Under the pieces are notes generated by a model. It saw only the letters and a program-made list of their open reading frames with translations. It searched no databases and had not been told where the DNA came from. DNA of 64,000 nucleotides from a virus. The stretch lies in IMG/VR virus record IMGVR_UViG_3300033143_005712, positions 1 to 64,000 of that record. One strand, 5' to 3'. Made by a program: the position numbers and the translations under genes. This document shows positions 14,528 through 22,795 of the stretch, piece by piece. The number at the start of each line of letters is the position of its first letter. Position 1 is the stretch's first letter.

Positions 14528-15249
14528 GTATAAAGAACATGCATTATGATTTTAAGCAGAAGCTGGATAAGATTGACAGCAATGCTTATGTGAATCTTCA
14601 GATTCCTGAAATTGACAGGAAACTGAATGAGGGAATGCTGTTATTTATTTTACTTATTGCAGAACCAAGATATAAGAATCAATTTGGGTTTGAAACCTCT
14701 CAAAGAACAATTGATGATTTGAGAATCCTTGTAAGGGATGACATAGATTTAGCACTAAGAGAAGATATTGATGGAAATTTCGTTGCAACTCTTCCTGATA
14801 ATTATATGTATTATTTATCTACAGGTAAATTATTGATAGGTAAAGACAATTGTGAATCACGAAGATTTACAACTAACATTATCCGTCATAATGACCAAAA
14901 TGAAAGGAGGGATTTTTATAAATCTGACTTTGATTGGCGAGAATGTAATATAAGATTTTTCTCAACAGGGATAAAAATATTTACACCTGAAGAAGCTACA
15001 GTAGAAAGTTTTTCTATTGATTATATTTTACAGCCTGATTATATACATAATGCTGAAGACTTTGCTTCTGGTAGTTACAAACTTCCCGGTAGTACAACAC
15101 CATTTACAGGATTTCGAGATTCTATATTACCAGAACACACACATAAAGAAATCGTTGACTTAGCAGTAATGCTAACAACCGGTGACTTAGAAATGCCCTT
15201 AGCAGCTCAATTCAAACAAGGAGTGTTAAGGACGAAACAATTACTATAA
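14524..15249 (+). CDS. Probable head-completion/adaptor-type protein
   Basis: This 241-aa protein begins with a helical region (YDFKQKLDKIDSNAYVNLQI) and has a beta-rich middle (FVATLPDNYMYYLSTGKLLI) with paired strands. It ends with a helix (HKEIVDLAVMLTTGDLEM) followed by a basic tail. A helical start, an inserted beta domain and a helical end resemble connector/ring proteins that dock under the portal. No family is firmly recognised. Its position directly after the head genes supports a head or neck role. Confidence 0.5.
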   Translation: MSIKNMHYDFKQKLDKIDSNAYVNLQIPEIDRKLNEGMLLFILLIAEPRYKNQFGFETSQRTIDDLRILVRDDIDLALREDIDGNFVATLPDNYMYYLSTGKLLIGKDNCESRRFTTNIIRHNDQNERRDFYKSDFDWRECNIRFFSTGIKIFTPEEATVESFSIDYILQPDYIHNAEDFASGSYKLPGSTTPFTGFRDSILPEHTHKEIVDLAVMLTTGDLEMPLAAQFKQGVLRTKQLL

Positions 15250-15274
15250 TTATTAACAATTAAATTTTACAATT

Positions 15275-16477
15275 ATGAGTAGAAACAATGATGTCTCAAA
15301 AGTACTGTTCCTTCCTGATGAAGCAGCAGTAGCAGCAGATGCTGCATTATCAGCTCTTGCAAATGGTAATTGGGGACTGTATGATTATAATACAGGACTC
15401 TCAGTATCAGCACTTGATGCTGATATTGCTTCAGGACTGCCAAGAGAATTTTTCATTGCCTATGTAGGTGATGGAACACTAGGAACTGCAGGAGAAATTT
15501 ATACCACTACAGGTACTCACATCCGAGCAGGACTTATTCACTATCTAACTATAAACAATGATGCTGCTCCCGTAGCTCAGGCTATTGCAGTTCAAACCTT
15601 TACAGGTGTTCAGTCTGGTGCTGACGCAACTAACTACGATTACGGTGTTAAATTTGATTTTCGTGGAAACACTGAAATTTATCAACGTTACGGTTATAAC
15701 CAAGCTACCAAAACTTTCATGGGAACTACCAAATGTGTTGGTAATACAGGTGCTGCTGAAGATGCTGGTGCTGAGATTTGTGCTCAATGGGCGGAAGCCG
15801 TAGGAAATGACCATGACCAATTTATTGGATTCGTTTGCGATGGAACAGGTATGACTGGTACAGGTGCTTCTTATACTCCAACAGGAGTAGCAGGAACTGC
15901 TGGTGTATGGGCAATTGATGGTACACCAACCACCGAAGCTCTTACTCTCGCTGAAATCAGAAGTTATACCACTGGTTCCGGTGACCTTATCATAACCTTC
16001 ACTTTAGGTGCAGGTGATGAAAATGGATTCTCAAACATGTACACCTTTTGTGGTGTAAATGCTAAATATTTCAAACAACGTCAAATTGTAGCTGTACCAT
16101 CACTTGTTGGTGGAGAGTGCCTCTGGGCAACTGCTGCCGAAACCGTAGCAATGATTTACGGTGAAGGATACGGTTACGATATTAACGAACTGGAATACCA
16201 ATGTGAAGGATTTACCGGAAAACCCGGCCCTTATCGTCAATCAAGATTGAATGGTCTTCCTTTCCACAATACAGAATTTATTGCTATACCAACTACAAAG
16301 TATACTGTAGAAGTTCTGGCTTATGACCAATACTCCGTTGGAGGTTGGTTAGAGTACTTCAACAACCAGAGTACTTACTTTATCCTTGTAGCCACACCAA
16401 CTGATACCGATGCTTTTCCACAAAGGGCATTAGCTGCAATAGCAGCCGTAGTAGGTTGTACTGTGACTACCACATAA
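15275..16477 (+). CDS. Abundant-type virion protein, unknown family
   Basis: This 400-aa protein is rich in Ala, Gly and Thr and low in charge, with a beta-rich body, as in decoration, tube or appendage proteins. The end is Ala/Val-rich (RALAAIAAVVGCTVTT). It stands between short gaps and is followed by a strong terminator, so it may be expressed as a discrete abundant product. I cannot name the family. A capsid decoration or tail-tube-like role is possible. Confidence 0.5.
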   Translation: MSRNNDVSKVLFLPDEAAVAADAALSALANGNWGLYDYNTGLSVSALDADIASGLPREFFIAYVGDGTLGTAGEIYTTTGTHIRAGLIHYLTINNDAAPVAQAIAVQTFTGVQSGADATNYDYGVKFDFRGNTEIYQRYGYNQATKTFMGTTKCVGNTGAAEDAGAEICAQWAEAVGNDHDQFIGFVCDGTGMTGTGASYTPTGVAGTAGVWAIDGTPTTEALTLAEIRSYTTGSGDLIITFTLGAGDENGFSNMYTFCGVNAKYFKQRQIVAVPSLVGGECLWATAAETVAMIYGEGYGYDINELEYQCEGFTGKPGPYRQSRLNGLPFHNTEFIAIPTTKYTVEVLAYDQYSVGGWLEYFNNQSTYFILVATPTDTDAFPQRALAAIAAVVGCTVTTT

Positions 16478-16503
16478 TACTCTTTTTTCGCTTACTTATC
16501 TTC

Positions 16504-16539
16504 GAGGGGGGTTGGGACTATTCCCTACTCCCCTTTTTT
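16504..16539 (+). terminator. Strong intrinsic terminator after the 400-aa protein gene
   Basis: A G-rich arm (GGGGG...GGGA) pairs with a C-rich arm (TCCC...CTCCCC) around CTAT, with a small internal loop, and is followed by T6 (16534-16539). It lies 27 nt after the stop codon. Confidence 0.8.
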
Positions 16540-16551
16540 AAAATTTGATGT

Positions 16552-18069
16552 ATGAAAATAGAAAAGACATACTATGACTTTTGGGGTAAAGACTACATAT
16601 ATTATATAGAGAGCAAAGCAAGTATTATCGCTTATTCTCTTAGTTCAGTTGTTGATGATGTGACTACATCAATTGAATACGACTTTATAAGCCCTCTGAC
16701 TTTACTAACTATTACATTGCCTGCAGAAGGTCAATATGAACTTGTAATACGTTATCCTGATGGTAATGGTACAGCAACTGCTGTATACGACTTAAGATGT
16801 TATCCTGACTTAAAGGCTGACATCATTAGAACTTTCAAAGATGCTATTTGTAACTGTCCCGGTATTGGAAACAATCCTACAGTTTGTTCAACTACATCTA
16901 TGAATGCAGTACAACAAGATGTAAATTTCCTTGAGATGGTTTACAACTCTGCAAATCTCTATCGTGACTTACTTATGTCGCCAAGTTTCTTGAGAAAATA
17001 TTCGTGTTGCTTTGTAACAACACTAGGAGAAAACTACTACAAGTTGGAAGCTCTCCTCAAATCACTATATGAAAGTGTAACAGTTGGTGGATATACCCCT
17101 GATTCTATGTATCTGTTAAGACTTTATACAGCATACTACTATGTAATGATTTACGTAATGGAACTAGATATGGCAAGTTGTCTTGCTGGTTCTGGTGGTA
17201 CTCCGGGAGGAGGAGGTGATGGTTCAGGAGTTGATGGGCCGGATGAAAGTGGAAGTACATGTGAAGATGAAGTTGCTGCAGTAGTAGAATTATTCAACCC
17301 TTCAGAACTAAAAGAATGCTTTATTAAGCTTGGACTGAATTTTAACGAAATATATAACAGCTTCAGACTTTGCTATCTTCAAAATCCTATTGGACTTTGT
17401 ATAACTGCGGAAGAAGTAACACCTCCGCCACCTCCACCCGGAGTGGCAACAATAGATAATTTAACATATCTTGACTATGTAGAATTTGTAGAAATAGGAA
17501 CAGACGTATTACCTTCTATCTTTCAATGGGAAATAACTGGTACTCCTGAAAATCTTATTCTTACAGATAATGTTAGTCAGATTGTTGATGTCTCCGTAAC
17601 AGGAACATCATATAATTGTGGTGCTGAAACATATAATCTTGCCAATAAAGGTTCTGTAAGTTGGCGTTTAAGAGGAGACAATGTAAATACAATTGACATA
17701 ACTACTCAATGGATATATCCTGCTTATTGGGGTAAAAATATTACTGGAACATTACCAAATGAAACAGAAATTAAAAATGGTACAAAAATTATCAGTGGTA
17801 ATCTGAAGAATGAAGTTCTCTTTACTCCTAATACAGCAATTACAGAATATGGTTGGGTAGCAGTACCAACACCAGAAGCAATTCAGTATATATCTTGGGA
17901 AGTTGGTGGTTCTGCTTTGAATGCAGGTGACATTGGAATGATGATTGGAAGTACGGAATTTATATTGACAGATATAAATTGGACAGTTGTGGATGGTACT
18001 TGGTACGCAGTATATATATACAGTTATCCATCCGAAGTAAGTGAAGAAATTAGATTATCTAACCCTTAA
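16552..18069 (+). CDS. Large appendage/baseplate-like structural protein
   Basis: This is a 505-aa protein. Residues 1-85 look like an Ig-like beta domain (a small module ending in YDLRCYPDL). Residues ~85-215 are helical with several cysteines (CNCPGIG, STTSM). A Gly-rich linker (GSGGTPGGGGDGSG, about 221-234) leads to a short helical part, then a Pro-rich hinge (PPPPPPG). The last ~200 residues are beta-rich. Modular domains joined by Gly and Pro linkers suit a surface-exposed virion protein. It follows a terminator and heads the appendage gene group. Confidence 0.55.
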   Translation: MKIEKTYYDFWGKDYIYYIESKASIIAYSLSSVVDDVTTSIEYDFISPLTLLTITLPAEGQYELVIRYPDGNGTATAVYDLRCYPDLKADIIRTFKDAICNCPGIGNNPTVCSTTSMNAVQQDVNFLEMVYNSANLYRDLLMSPSFLRKYSCCFVTTLGENYYKLEALLKSLYESVTVGGYTPDSMYLLRLYTAYYYVMIYVMELDMASCLAGSGGTPGGGGDGSGVDGPDESGSTCEDEVAAVVELFNPSELKECFIKLGLNFNEIYNSFRLCYLQNPIGLCITAEEVTPPPPPPGVATIDNLTYLDYVEFVEIGTDVLPSIFQWEITGTPENLILTDNVSQIVDVSVTGTSYNCGAETYNLANKGSVSWRLRGDNVNTIDITTQWIYPAYWGKNITGTLPNETEIKNGTKIISGNLKNEVLFTPNTAITEYGWVAVPTPEAIQYISWEVGGSALNAGDIGMMIGSTEFILTDINWTVVDGTWYAVYIYSYPSEVSEEIRLSNP

Positions 18070-18080
18070 AACTTGAAACA

Positions 18081-18545
18081 ATGTCTATTGAATTACAAGA
18101 TAATATTTACACAGAAGCTCCGAAGGCTACAGACGAAAAAATGTTTTTTGGAACCGGAGTAGACCTTCTGTTCAAAGATAAAGATGATATTCCTGAACAA
18201 TATAGATTTGAAGGAATGATTGCCCATGATACTGATTCACCATATACCATCTGGCAGTTGCAAGGTGGTATTCATGATGGTGATTGGACTGATATTACAA
18301 GTTCAGCAGCCGCAGTGCCGGATATAGTTCTAGATGGTGGTGGACAATCAAATGCAGTTGAAGGACAAACAGTATTTACACTTCCCGGTGGACTTACTCA
18401 AACAAACTGTATGATATTTGTTAATGGTATACACATGACTGCATATACATTAGTGGATAACGGTGGAACTTCAACACTGACATTCTTGTATGGTCTTGAA
18501 CCTTGGGACGGAATAACTTATGTAAAATTCGAAAATATAGTATAA
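18081..18545 (+). CDS. Small fibre/appendage protein with beta domain
   Basis: This is a 154-aa protein. The N-terminal ~80 residues resemble a short virion-attachment region. Residues ~88-154 form a beta domain with the pattern VEGQTVFTLPGGL, then MIFVNGIHM and a terminal strand YVKFENI. Phage tail fibres often carry this 'fVNG' type of domain. The protein at 27081-27641 ends in a domain of similar style (ADTQFVVTHDL). An appendage component is inferred. Confidence 0.5.
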   Translation: MSIELQDNIYTEAPKATDEKMFFGTGVDLLFKDKDDIPEQYRFEGMIAHDTDSPYTIWQLQGGIHDGDWTDITSSAAAVPDIVLDGGGQSNAVEGQTVFTLPGGLTQTNCMIFVNGIHMTAYTLVDNGGTSTLTFLYGLEPWDGITYVKFENIV

Positions 18546-18563
18546 ACTACAAAAATTACAATT

Positions 18564-18755
18564 ATGTCTATTACAAAACCGAAAGTGAACAAACTCCAGA
18601 GTATTTCAGTAAAAACTGCTACTACTCCTATGGGAAAACTGCGTAAAGCAGGAACATTTGTCTTTGACGAAGACAATGAGAAAATGTATTTTCTAACTGC
18701 TGATACTGCAGCCAATAAATCATTGGCTACAATTTCAGCTAAAACTGAAGTATAA
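18564..18755 (+). CDS. Stand-alone copy of the shared appendage N-terminal module
   Basis: This 63-aa protein is essentially only the module found at the N-termini of the next three gene products (pattern: I-S/A-V-K/R ... REAGT-like ... F/Y-D-x-x-N-E/K-K-x-Y, then a Leu/Thr-rich strand). Here the key positions read ISVKTA, RKAGTFVFDEDNEKMYFL and SLATIS. It has no C-terminal effector domain. The stop codon overlaps the next ATG region (TAATG). It may be an adaptor or cap for the appendage, or a remnant of a longer gene. Confidence 0.55.
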   Translation: MSITKPKVNKLQSISVKTATTPMGKLRKAGTFVFDEDNEKMYFLTADTAANKSLATISAKTEV

Positions 18756-19810
18756 TGAAGAAGCCAGTTAATTATGTAGACCATATTGCTGTCAGAGATG
18801 AAAATGCTGTTTTTGGTGTAGAACGAGAAGCTGGCACTATCATTTATGACAAAGCAAATGAGAAGGCTTATACGCTTTTGAAACCTGCTAACAAGTGGGA
18901 ATGTTTAGCATCATTCTCTGACAAAAGAGGATTCTTTATAAGAGTTCCTGCCGAAATGCAAATAGAAATAAAAGCAGGAGAAACAGAATTTGGAATAGAA
19001 TCCAATCAACCTTTCACGGTAGATGATGTTGAATATGCTGCTGGTGAACATGTTATTAGTGGAACAGCAGAGACAGAAATAGCTATTGTTATTAAACACA
19101 CAAATGCTTCCACGATAGTAAAATTAAACTATAATGAACTTAGTACTGTTGATACTGTAACAATAAGCAATTTGGGAAATATGACAATATTAGACCAGAT
19201 TTGTGGTTTTATGCCATCACTTACTTCTCTTACTATCAGTGCTGATACATCAGGTATTACAAGTATGATACAAGGATTTTTTGGTTGTACAGGATTAACA
19301 ACATTTCCACTAATTGATGTTTCTGCTGTTACAGAGTTCTATGCTACTTGGCAGGGTTGTACTGGAATGATAACATTTCCCGAATTAGATTATTCAGCAG
19401 CATTATCACTTGAAAGTACTTTTACTGAGTGTTCAGTTCTCACAAGTATTTCCTTAACTAATGTAGACAATGTTGTTAATATGCTAAATACATTCAGAGA
19501 TTGTGCATTATTAACAGACATTACTATGGATACTATACCACCTTTGACTTCAGCAACTGCTATATTCAGAGGTTGTTCTGTATTAACTTCTGCACCTGCT
19601 TTAGACTTTTCAGCTTGTGATACTCTATATTCTATATACAGAGATTGTGTGCTTCTTACATGCATTGATGGAACAATAGATGCAACAGCTACAGGAGGAG
19701 ACACAGGAAGTATGTTTGATGCAACTACTGTTCTTGCTATACCTGATGCAGGAGAACAAGCTACTATTCTTGCAGGTGGAACTTGGACTAATTCTGGAAC
19801 TTGTCCGTAA
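18755..19810 (+). CDS. Appendage protein with leucine-rich repeats
   Basis: This is a 351-aa protein. Residues 1-60 are the shared N-terminal module (HIAVRDENAVFG, REAGTIIYDKANEKAY). Residues ~65-130 form a beta domain. From about residue 140 to 335 there are repeats of ~23 residues containing GC/DC-Leu-Leu/Thr patterns (GFFGCTGLTTFPLID, TFRDCALLTDITM, IFRGCSVLTSAPALD). This matches BspA-type leucine-rich repeats of the kind seen in Bacteroidetes surface proteins. The repeats could form a curved binding surface for a host ligand. An adhesin-like role is inferred, and acquisition of the repeat domain from a host is plausible. Confidence 0.65.
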   Translation: MKKPVNYVDHIAVRDENAVFGVEREAGTIIYDKANEKAYTLLKPANKWECLASFSDKRGFFIRVPAEMQIEIKAGETEFGIESNQPFTVDDVEYAAGEHVISGTAETEIAIVIKHTNASTIVKLNYNELSTVDTVTISNLGNMTILDQICGFMPSLTSLTISADTSGITSMIQGFFGCTGLTTFPLIDVSAVTEFYATWQGCTGMITFPELDYSAALSLESTFTECSVLTSISLTNVDNVVNMLNTFRDCALLTDITMDTIPPLTSATAIFRGCSVLTSAPALDFSACDTLYSIYRDCVLLTCIDGTIDATATGGDTGSMFDATTVLAIPDAGEQATILAGGTWTNSGTCP

Positions 19811-19821
19811 AAACTGAAACT

Positions 19822-20337
19822 ATGCAACCAAAGAAGTTAGACCATATATCGGTAAAAGATGACCATGAAATTTTTGGTACTCCCAGAGATGCAGGAACTA
19901 CTGTATATGATAAAAATGATAAAAAGACTTATTTACTATTGAGTGTAACATTAAGTTGGGAATGTTTAGCTTCTTTTGATAGCAAAAAAGAACTTGTAAA
20001 AATAACTGGTATAATAATAGAATTAACAGTAGGACAAGAGTTAGGTAGTTCATGGGGATTTAAGGATGGAGATTATGGAAGTATAGACCCAGATAATATT
20101 GAAGGTCTTGTAATTATACAGTTAGCTTCAGCCAGTGAAATATTCAGATTAATTTTTTTTGGTAATGTAAAATATGATAATAATGACACATTAAATTTAG
20201 AATTTGAAGGATATTCTAATAATCCTGTTCTTGTAACTTGGGAAGAAGAGTATTATACAAAAAGTGATGAAGATTTAGATAATTGGCTTTCATCAAATAA
20301 TGGAAATATAATAGATATAATAATATCAATACCATAA
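19822..20337 (+). CDS. Appendage paralogue A (shared module plus beta domain)
   Basis: This is 171 aa from ATG 19822. An upstream TTG at 19801 is less likely because it overlaps the previous gene. Residues 1-58 are the shared module (LDHISVKDDHEIFG, RDAGTTVYDKNDKKTYLLL, WECLASFDSKKEL). Residues ~65-171 form a beta domain with the sequence VGQELGSSWGF followed by YGSIDPDNIEGL, resembling a C-terminal domain common in phage fibre and head proteins (GY/GF ... GSL-P ... GxxI). The next gene has the same two-part structure, so the two are tandem duplicates. Confidence 0.6.
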   Translation: MQPKKLDHISVKDDHEIFGTPRDAGTTVYDKNDKKTYLLLSVTLSWECLASFDSKKELVKITGIIIELTVGQELGSSWGFKDGDYGSIDPDNIEGLVIIQLASASEIFRLIFFGNVKYDNNDTLNLEFEGYSNNPVLVTWEEEYYTKSDEDLDNWLSSNNGNIIDIIISIP

Positions 20338-20340
20338 ATT

Positions 20341-20853
20341 ATGCAACCAAAAATCCTAAATCACATATCAGTCAAAGATGAGAATGCAGTCTTCGGAATC
20401 ATGCGTGAAGCAGGAACTACTATTTATGATAAGAAGAATAAAAAAACTTATCTTCTGTTGAAAACAGCATTAAGCCTTGAATCACTGACTTCTTTCGATA
20501 ATAAAAAAGAATTAAGAAAACCAGTAATTGCAACTACAACAATGGAAGTTGGTAGTGATTCTGGTAATTTTGGTTATCAGCGTGCTGGATTTGGAACGCT
20601 TAATCCTACAACTATTGATGGTATTGTTGTTGATAGAATTGATACATTATCAGTAGGCATTATTACAATTATAGAGTTCTCAGCAATGTCTAAAATAAAT
20701 GAACTTGATATTATAACAGTAGATTTTGGTGCTATTCATACTGGAAAAGTTTTTACTTGGCAAGGAGCAAATTATGTACTTAGTGATGCAGCTTTATCTG
20801 CATTCATTGAATCTGAAGATAGAAATGATATTATATTAACATTTACAGTATAG
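20341..20853 (+). CDS. Appendage paralogue B (shared module plus beta domain)
   Basis: This 170-aa protein is a paralogue of the preceding one along its whole length. The module (LNHISVKDENAVFG, REAGTTIYDKKNKKTYLLL) is followed by a C-terminal domain (VGSDSGNFGYQ, FGTLNPTTIDGI). The module is more similar to those of the adjacent genes than the C-terminal domains are to each other. That fits a conserved virion anchor with diverging exposed parts. It starts 3 nt after the previous stop and ends in TAG, showing that TAG is a normal stop here. Confidence 0.6.
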   Translation: MQPKILNHISVKDENAVFGIMREAGTTIYDKKNKKTYLLLKTALSLESLTSFDNKKELRKPVIATTTMEVGSDSGNFGYQRAGFGTLNPTTIDGIVVDRIDTLSVGIITIIEFSAMSKINELDIITVDFGAIHTGKVFTWQGANYVLSDAALSAFIESEDRNDIILTFTV

Positions 20854-20865
20854 AATCAACAAATT

Positions 20866-22437
20866 ATGGCCGTTTCTGTAACAGCAAATCTTACAACAGT
20901 AGCTCAGGGAGAATCCACTGATGCTGGTACTTGGAGTGGAAACTCAGGAGGCTATGATACAGAGGTATTTTATCAGAACACAGCCTCTTATACTTGGCAA
21001 GCATCTAAAAATGCTCGTACTAATTGTACTTATACTCCAACTACTAATATTGATATGTCAGGAACTGACAATCATTTGTATTGGTGGGCACAAAATGCTG
21101 TTGCTTCATTTATGGAGAATAAAACGACAGGAACTGTCAATACGTCAGGTTATATGATTCGTCTGACAGATGGCACAGGTAATTATAAAGAATGGCATAT
21201 AGCAGGTAAGGATACTTGGGGAGGGGAGTGGAAATGTTTTGTATTGGATGTATCTTCATCAACAGATGTATATACAAGTAGTGGAGCATTAGACCTTTCA
21301 GACATAGATGTTATTACTTGGTATGTTGATATTTCAAATTCAGGCAATATTCGCATTATTGATAATCAATGGAATGATGTAGTAAGATTTGGAACTGGAT
21401 TGACAGCAACAGGAACAGACTTTAATATCGAAGATATATGGACTGATGATTATCTTCTTGCAAATAAGTATGGGATTCTTGAAAGAGTAGGAAATACGTT
21501 CTTTTCAAAAGGTAAGATTATTATTGGAGATGGTGCAACTACAACTGTACTTGATTCAGAGGATGAAAAACTGGAGTTTCTTGCAAGAGAAGCTACCGGT
21601 GAAGGTCAAGTATCAGATACCCTTTATGAGTTCAAAACTACTGGTTCAGGATGTATAGCAGTTATAAATAACTTGATTATTTCAGGTGGTAGTATAAATT
21701 CTGCAGGAAGATTCTATCTTGATTTATCAGATATCAATGCTGATACTACATTTGATGGATGTATTGTTACTTTAGCTGGATTGACAGAAGGCTGTTCTGC
21801 TACAGATAGTGATGGATGTGTATTTAACAACTGTCTGCAAATATCACCAAAAACAGGAATTTTTACAAATCATACTATAAAGAATTATGTAGGAACAGAT
21901 GGAGCAATATTGTTTCCAACTGATGATACAAACATATCAAATCTAACATTTATCAATTGTGACAATGGAGTTGAATATGATGCTACATCTGATTCAACAA
22001 CTCCTACATTTTATAATTTTACCTTTGATGATGAAGCAGGAAATTATGATGTAAATAATACCAGTGGAGCAGTAGAAACAATTACAATCTCAGGTGGTGG
22101 AAATGCAAATTCATACAATCCTGCTGGAGATATTATAACATTCAGTAATCCAAAATCATTCAAATTTACAGTTAGTCCATCAATAATAGATTATGAATGG
22201 AGAATTTACTCAGTAACAGCATTAGGAAGCTTAGATGGTTCAGTAGAACTTGATGGAGAGGAAAATGCAACTGCAGACAACCAAACATATAATTATACTT
22301 ATTCTTCAGATATTCCTATTGCAGTACAAATAATTTCTCAACCTGACCACGATTATGAAGAAGAAATACAGTACTTTACATTAGTATCAACCAATCAGGA
22401 TGTAGGCATTGTTTTAACACCAGATAATAATAACTAA
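20866..22437 (+). CDS. Large beta-helix-like fibre/spike protein
   Basis: This is a 523-aa protein. The N-terminal ~190 residues include a carbohydrate-binding-like beta-sandwich pattern with many aromatics (HLYWWAQN, WHIAGKDTWGGEW). Residues ~200-430 contain repeated short strands with Asn/Asp/Gly turns and 'F..C' or 'N..I' positions (FDGCIVTLAG, VFNNCLQIS, LTFINCDNGVEY), typical of a right-handed beta helix. The last ~90 residues are a small beta domain. No catalytic residues can be assigned. A tail or head spike that binds a polysaccharide is the most likely role. Confidence 0.6.
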   Translation: MAVSVTANLTTVAQGESTDAGTWSGNSGGYDTEVFYQNTASYTWQASKNARTNCTYTPTTNIDMSGTDNHLYWWAQNAVASFMENKTTGTVNTSGYMIRLTDGTGNYKEWHIAGKDTWGGEWKCFVLDVSSSTDVYTSSGALDLSDIDVITWYVDISNSGNIRIIDNQWNDVVRFGTGLTATGTDFNIEDIWTDDYLLANKYGILERVGNTFFSKGKIIIGDGATTTVLDSEDEKLEFLAREATGEGQVSDTLYEFKTTGSGCIAVINNLIISGGSINSAGRFYLDLSDINADTTFDGCIVTLAGLTEGCSATDSDGCVFNNCLQISPKTGIFTNHTIKNYVGTDGAILFPTDDTNISNLTFINCDNGVEYDATSDSTTPTFYNFTFDDEAGNYDVNNTSGAVETITISGGGNANSYNPAGDIITFSNPKSFKFTVSPSIIDYEWRIYSVTALGSLDGSVELDGEENATADNQTYNYTYSSDIPIAVQIISQPDHDYEEEIQYFTLVSTNQDVGIVLTPDNNN

Positions 22438-22790
22438 TGAAAAAAATAGAACTTGCAACAGCATATGCAAATCAACAATCTCCAAACGGAGATAGACAGG
22501 ATTGGAAGATATTCAATACTGACAATGAAGAATTACATTCCTTTCCAAAGGAATATACAGAAAAGCAGATTATGGCTGCAGTTCATTTTGCAAGAAAATT
22601 TGAATTGATTGCGTTTAATAAAGGTATTGAATTTCAAAAGGAGAAAGCTCCAAAAGAATTAGTAGCTTTACAAAAGATAGTAAAAACTTTTCAAAACGAC
22701 AGGAAAAAAATGATAGAACGTAATTTGGAACTTGCAAATGAACTTGACAATTTGAATAATCAATTGGATGAATTAACAATTAAAAATTAA
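22437..22790 (+). CDS. Small coiled-coil protein between spike and fibre genes
   Basis: This is a 117-aa protein. Residues 1-55 are mixed (QDWKIFNTDNEELHSF). Residues ~70-117 form a strong coiled coil (ELVALQKIVKTF, then NLELANELDNLNNQLDEL). The start overlaps the previous stop by 1 nt (TAATG). It could be a trimerisation or assembly chaperone for the adjacent appendage proteins. This is inferred from the neighbours and the coil only. Confidence 0.5.
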   Translation: MKKIELATAYANQQSPNGDRQDWKIFNTDNEELHSFPKEYTEKQIMAAVHFARKFELIAFNKGIEFQKEKAPKELVALQKIVKTFQNDRKKMIERNLELANELDNLNNQLDELTIKN

Positions 22791-22795
22791 ATATT

